Assembly (NCBI GenBank): GCA_049684495.1 | Contig: JBAVFZ010000402.1 | Span: forward strand, 1 to 9,199 | Direction: 5' to 3' | DNA: 9,199 nt | DNA from: JAFGKK01 sp049684495 | GTDB taxonomy: Bacteria > Chloroflexota > Anaerolineae > Anaerolineales > RBG-16-64-43 | Shown here: positions 5,656 to 9,199 of the stretch, one piece after another | Layout of the letters: every line of letters starts with the position of its first letter | How positions within the stretch are numbered: position 1 is the first letter of the stretch | Translations under genes and position numbers: made by a program | The notes under the pieces: generated by a model | Databases searched by the model: none | Told to the model about the DNA's origin: nothing | The model's input: the letters and a program-made list of their open reading frames with translations, nothing else

Positions 5656-8600
5656 TTAGCGCGGTTTCCTGGAAGCAAGCGTCGCCAACAGCTTCTCCAA
5701 CTCCGGTTTCCACACTTCCGGGTCGCCTCCGGCCGGGATGTACAGCCTGCCTTTGCTGTACCGCGCGCGCGGATGGAGCTCCACCGCGCGGGCGTCCTCG
5801 CCGAGGACGACCCCGACCGTCAGCACGCCGCCTTCCATGGCGACGGCATCGACGCCAGCCCGCTGGGCGAGGATCTTCACCCGCAACTGATACAACAAAT
5901 TCTCCGCCGCCTCCGGCAGCTCCCCGAACCGGTCCTCGAGCTCCTTGCGCAATGCCGCCAATTCGTCCGGAGTCCCGATCTCGGCCATCCGCCGGTACAG
6001 GCGAAGGCGCAGGTCGCGGTCCGGGACATACTCCTCCGGAAGCGCGGCCGCCAGCGGCAAATCGACGCTCGGCGGAAGGGTGTCCATTTCCGGGGCAAGC
6101 CCATCCCGCTCGGCGCGCAGCCGGTGTACCGCCTGCGAAAGCAGCCGGGTATAGAGGTAAAAACCGATCGCCGCAATATGCCCGCTCTGGCGCGTCCCGA
6201 GAATTTCCCCGGCGCCGCGGATTTCCAAATCGCGCATCGCGATCGCGTACCCTCCCCCCAGTTCGGTCTGCTCCGCCAATGCCTGCAGGCGGTCATAGGC
6301 TTCCGGGGTGGGGCGGTGCCGCCGGTCGGTGAAGAAGTAGGCATAAGCGCGCACCGGGCCGCGTCCGACCCGTCCGCGAAGCTGGTAGAGCTGCGCCAGC
6401 CCGAAGGTATCCGCCCGGTCGATGATCAGCGTATTGGCGTTGGGAATATCCAGCCCGGATTCGATGATCGACGTGCACAACAGCACGTCCACCTCGCGCC
6501 GGACGAACGCGTCCATCGTCTGCTCCAGTTCGTGCTCGGGCATCTGCCCGTGCCCGATGCGGATCCGCGCTTCCGGAACGAGCGCGGCCAGTTTTTCCCG
6601 CACCGGCCGGATCGTCTCCACCCGGTTGTGGAGGTAGAACACCTGCCCGCCGCGCTCGATCTCGCGCAGGATCGCCTGGCGCACCTGCTTTTCGTCGTAC
6701 GGCCCGATCCGCGTGACGATCGGCATCCGTTCCTCGGGCGGCGTGTTGATCGTGGAAATGTCGCGCACCCCGGCCAGCGAGAGGTAGAGCGTGCGCGGGA
6801 TCGGCGTCGCGGTGAGGGTACGCACATCCACCTCGGTCCGCAGCTTCTTCAGGTGCTCCTTGTGCGCCACGCCGAAGCGTTGTTCTTCATCGATCACCAC
6901 CAACCCGAGGTTCGGGAAGGCGACGTCTCTTTGGATCAGGCGGTGGGTGCCGATCAGGATGTCCAGCTTGCCTTCGCTCAGCAATTTCAGGATCCGGTCC
7001 TGTTCGGCGGGCGTGCGGAAGCGGGAGAGCATCTCCACCCGCACCGGAAATGCCGCCAGTCGCTGGGAGAATGTTTGAAAGTGCTGCTGGGCCAGGACGG
7101 TGGTGGGCACGAGCACCGCCACCTGCACGCCGTCCATCACCGCCTTGAAGGCGGCGCGCAGCGCGACTTCGGTCTTCCCGTAGCCGACGTCGCCGCAGAT
7201 CAGGCGGTCCATCGGGCGCGTGCGCTGCATATCCTGTTTGACTTCGTTGATGGCGCGCAGCTGGTCCTCGGTCTCCACATAGGGAAAGGAGGTTTCCAAT
7301 TCGCGCTGCCAGGGGGTATCCGGGGAGAAAGCCCGCCCCTGCGCGGCTTCCCTCTGTGCATACAGCGCCAGCATGTCGCGGGCGACGTCGAGCGCGGAGC
7401 GCCGGGCGCGTTCACGGGTGGCCGTCCATTCCTGCGACCCGAGGCGCGAGAGCGTCGGAGGCTTTTCGTCGGCGCCGATGTAGCGCGTCAGCCGGTCCGC
7501 CTGATGGATCGGGACGTAGACCTGTCCACCGTCGCCGAACTCCACCTGCAGGTATTCACGGTCCAGCCCGTCGACCAGGCGCCGCACCAGACCGGTGAAC
7601 AAACCGATTCCAAATTCGATGTGGACGACGAAATCCCCCTGTTTCAAATCGGCGTAGGCCGATTCCGGGGGGAGCGCTTTTGACGTCGGGCGGCGGCGCG
7701 GTTCGGGCCGGTTCCAGCCGAAGATCTCATTGTCGGTCAGGAGCGTGAATCCGCGGAAGGCAAACCCCTCCTGCAGGGATCCATGGACGAACAACACGTC
7801 GGATTCCGCGGGCGGCGGGACGGGCGCGTCGGCCGGCACGAGGATGGGGCCGGTTCCCGGCCGCTGTTCGTTCCACACTTCCAGCAACCGGTCCGCCTGG
7901 CGCGAGACCACGGCTACGCGGTTTCTTTCCTGGCGCAGAAGATGCGTTTGCTCGACGAACGATTTCAACATCCCGCCGAAATGCGGCGCCGGGGCATAGG
8001 CCCCGCCCACCGGAACGGGGATGCTTTCCTCTTCGCCCGCGCCCAGGTGGAGCGCGGTGCGGCCTTCGAGCGATTCGCGAATATCGTCCCAGGTCAGGTG
8101 AGCCCGCGGGGAATCCGCCGGGAGGCCGGCGCTTTCCTCCGCCTCGCGCCGCAGGAGCAGCGCGTGCTCTTCGAGATCCGCGACCGCATCGCCGAGTTCG
8201 TTCCATTCTTCCAGCGCGACGAGGCCATCCGGCGGGAGATAATCCAGCAATCCCGCCGGCGGATAGGCCGATGGGATCCAGTACTCAAAAGGAAAATCCG
8301 GACGCCGCTCGTCCTCCGCGGGAAGCTTGCCGATTCGCAAAAGATCTTCCGCGAGGAGTTCCCGCGCCGGCGTGATCCGGAGGGATTCCGCTTTTACGGT
8401 GGTGCGCTGAGTGGAGGGATCGAACACACGCAGCGTCTCGATCTGGTCGCCGAAGAACTCGATCCGGGTGGGGAGGGATTCGGCCGGCGGCCAGACATCG
8501 ACGATCCCGCCGCGCCGGCTGAATTGGCCGGGTTCGACCACCAGGCTTTCCGGACGGTACCCGAGGTTGACCCAGTCGCGGGCGAATTTCTCCGGCGAGG

Positions 8601-9081
8601 CGGAATCGCCCGTTCGAAAAACATGCATGGCGGACCGGAAGGATTGCGGGGGCAGGGTGGGCGTAATCAGGGCGTGGGCGGATGCGATCACGAGTTTCGG
8701 GCGCCCGCGCCGTCCGGCATCGGATGCGGCGCTAAGCCCGGCCAGCGCGGTGATCCGTTCGCGGATGGTGCGCGGTCCCCAGGGCGAAGGTTCATAGAAG
8801 ACCGGTGTCGGTTCCGAGAAGATGAGCGGTTCCACCCGCGGGTCCCAGGCGGCGATCTCGTCGCGCAAGGCCAGGGCCCGCTCGGCGCGGGCGGTCAGCA
8901 CCACGATCGGCCGGGAGAGCCCGCGCGCCAGACCGGCCAGCAACGGGGGGCGCGCGGCGCGCAGCAGGGAGAGGGAGATCGAGCTTCCGGCCGGCGGCGC
9001 CGTGGCGGTACCCAGCGCCGTCAGCAGGTCGCTGTACCTTGCATCCTCCTGAAACAGCGGAAGCCAGCGGGAAAGATCCAT
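5656..9081 (-). CDS. mfd: Transcription-repair coupling factor Mfd
   Basis: Mfd is a DNA translocase that removes RNA polymerase stalled at lesions and recruits UvrA to start nucleotide excision repair. The 1141 residues match the usual length (about 1150). In order: a UvrB-like N-terminal module that includes GYRPESLVVE and FSRRGGIVDVWP, equivalent to the UvrA-contacting part of the family; the CarD-like RNA polymerase interaction domain (about 478-550; QGDFVVH, then YLQVEFGDGGQVYVP); and the helicase motor. The motor has Walker A G630-DVGYGKT637, D731-EEQ734 with RFG, TATPIPR (757-763) and the arginine-finger motif RGRVGRG (902-908). The C-terminal TRCF domain follows (from about 985; PEEYVPDRDLRLRLYRRM). 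All motor motifs are intact. It begins six bases after the stop of the upstream pth-like gene. No clear Shine-Dalgarno precedes ATG 9081, suggesting translational coupling. Confidence 0.98.
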   Translation of the reverse strand: MDLSRWLPLFQEDARYSDLLTALGTATAPPAGSSISLSLLRAARPPLLAGLARGLSRPIVVLTARAERALALRDEIAAWDPRVEPLIFSEPTPVFYEPSPWGPRTIRERITALAGLSAASDAGRRGRPKLVIASAHALITPTLPPQSFRSAMHVFRTGDSASPEKFARDWVNLGYRPESLVVEPGQFSRRGGIVDVWPPAESLPTRIEFFGDQIETLRVFDPSTQRTTVKAESLRITPARELLAEDLLRIGKLPAEDERRPDFPFEYWIPSAYPPAGLLDYLPPDGLVALEEWNELGDAVADLEEHALLLRREAEESAGLPADSPRAHLTWDDIRESLEGRTALHLGAGEEESIPVPVGGAYAPAPHFGGMLKSFVEQTHLLRQERNRVAVVSRQADRLLEVWNEQRPGTGPILVPADAPVPPPAESDVLFVHGSLQEGFAFRGFTLLTDNEIFGWNRPEPRRRPTSKALPPESAYADLKQGDFVVHIEFGIGLFTGLVRRLVDGLDREYLQVEFGDGGQVYVPIHQADRLTRYIGADEKPPTLSRLGSQEWTATRERARRSALDVARDMLALYAQREAAQGRAFSPDTPWQRELETSFPYVETEDQLRAINEVKQDMQRTRPMDRLICGDVGYGKTEVALRAAFKAVMDGVQVAVLVPTTVLAQQHFQTFSQRLAAFPVRVEMLSRFRTPAEQDRILKLLSEGKLDILIGTHRLIQRDVAFPNLGLVVIDEEQRFGVAHKEHLKKLRTEVDVRTLTATPIPRTLYLSLAGVRDISTINTPPEERMPIVTRIGPYDEKQVRQAILREIERGGQVFYLHNRVETIRPVREKLAALVPEARIRIGHGQMPEHELEQTMDAFVRREVDVLLCTSIIESGLDIPNANTLIIDRADTFGLAQLYQLRGRVGRGPVRAYAYFFTDRRHRPTPEAYDRLQALAEQTELGGGYAIAMRDLEIRGAGEILGTRQSGHIAAIGFYLYTRLLSQAVHRLRAERDGLAPEMDTLPPSVDLPLAAALPEEYVPDRDLRLRLYRRMAEIGTPDELAALRKELEDRFGELPEAAENLLYQLRVKILAQRAGVDAVAMEGGVLTVGVVLGEDARAVELHPRARYSKGRLYIPAGGDPEVWKPELEKLLATLASRKPR

Positions 9082-9087
9082 CGGAGA

Positions 9088-9199
9088 TTAATCCGGGTCG
9101 GCCGGCTCCGCGCCGCCGCGCGGGGAAGAATCCGGGGGCGGGGCGTTGAACCGGTTCATCGCCTCCGTCATGCCGTTGTCGACGAATGCCAGCGCGGCC
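9088..9199 (-). CDS. pth: Peptidyl-tRNA hydrolase, C-terminal end only (runs off window)
   Basis: A minus-strand reading frame enters from the right edge and stops at TAA (9090-9088). The 36 visible residues include AALAFVDNGMTEAMNRFNAP, then a short Pro/Gly/Asp-rich tail. The GMTEAMNRFN segment matches the conserved end of the last helix of bacterial peptidyl-tRNA hydrolases (pattern G-x-x-x-AMN-R), which recycle peptidyl-tRNA released during translation by cleaving the ester bond. Position supports it: pth lies directly upstream of mfd in many bacteria, and the gap here is only six bases. The catalytic His and Asn regions lie outside the window. Identification rests on a short motif plus synteny, so it is probable rather than certain. 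Confidence 0.75.
   Translation of the reverse strand, partial: AALAFVDNGMTEAMNRFNAPPPDSSPRGGAEPADPD

Noticed and set aside
5773..7683. A 636-codon open frame on the plus strand opposite mfd
   Set aside because: It is antisense to a clearly functional mfd with all motor motifs. It is rich in His, Arg, Gly and Pro and shows no domain. Long antisense frames are expected opposite GC-rich coding DNA.
1..9199. CRISPR array, tRNA, rRNA, transposase, integrase, toxin-antitoxin or defence genes
   Set aside because: I looked for spaced direct repeats, tRNA-like cloverleaves, transposase or recombinase motifs and small paired genes and found none. The window reads as ordinary chromosomal genes.

Overview
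The window looks like ordinary chromosomal DNA from a GC-rich bacterium. Chloroflexota, probably class Anaerolineae, is my best guess. It rests on the GC-rich coding style, an orphan lipoprotein solute-binding protein with a Pro/Thr linker, a PAS-GGDEF protein of the kind abundant in that class, and TATAAT-type promoters close to genes. This is inference; no rRNA or other decisive marker is present.

Layout, left to right. A small minus-strand protein with an HExxH zincin motif (4-510) is separated by a long AT-rich, repeat-bearing intergenic region (511-945) from a divergent plus-strand block. That block holds a lipoprotein of the family 1 extracellular solute-binding type (946-2232), a YhbS-like GNAT acetyltransferase with its own good -10 box (2336-2854) and a complete phosphoglucomutase/phosphomannomutase (2958-4418). 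The mutase converges on a minus-strand PAS plus degenerate GGDEF protein (4475-5419); the 56-bp gap holds one hairpin and the start of a second that runs into the GGDEF gene's 3' end. Right of it, on the minus strand, lies mfd, the transcription-repair coupling factor (5656-9081). It directly follows the 3' end of a gene cut by the window edge that reads as pth, peptidyl-tRNA hydrolase (9088-9199). The pth-mfd order is a common bacterial arrangement.

Functionally these are mostly independent housekeeping genes: translation rescue and transcription-coupled repair (pth-mfd), sugar-phosphate interconversion (mutase), probable nutrient capture (binding protein) and signalling (PAS-GGDEF). I see no CRISPR array, transposon, tRNA, rRNA, phage module or defence island, and no convincing new multi-gene system. 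The best leads are the GGDEF protein, whose catalytic and GTP-binding residues are largely replaced while its RxxD inhibitory site is intact (a candidate c-di-GMP receptor), the uncharacterised HExxH protein, and the repeat-rich intergenic region at about 560-800.
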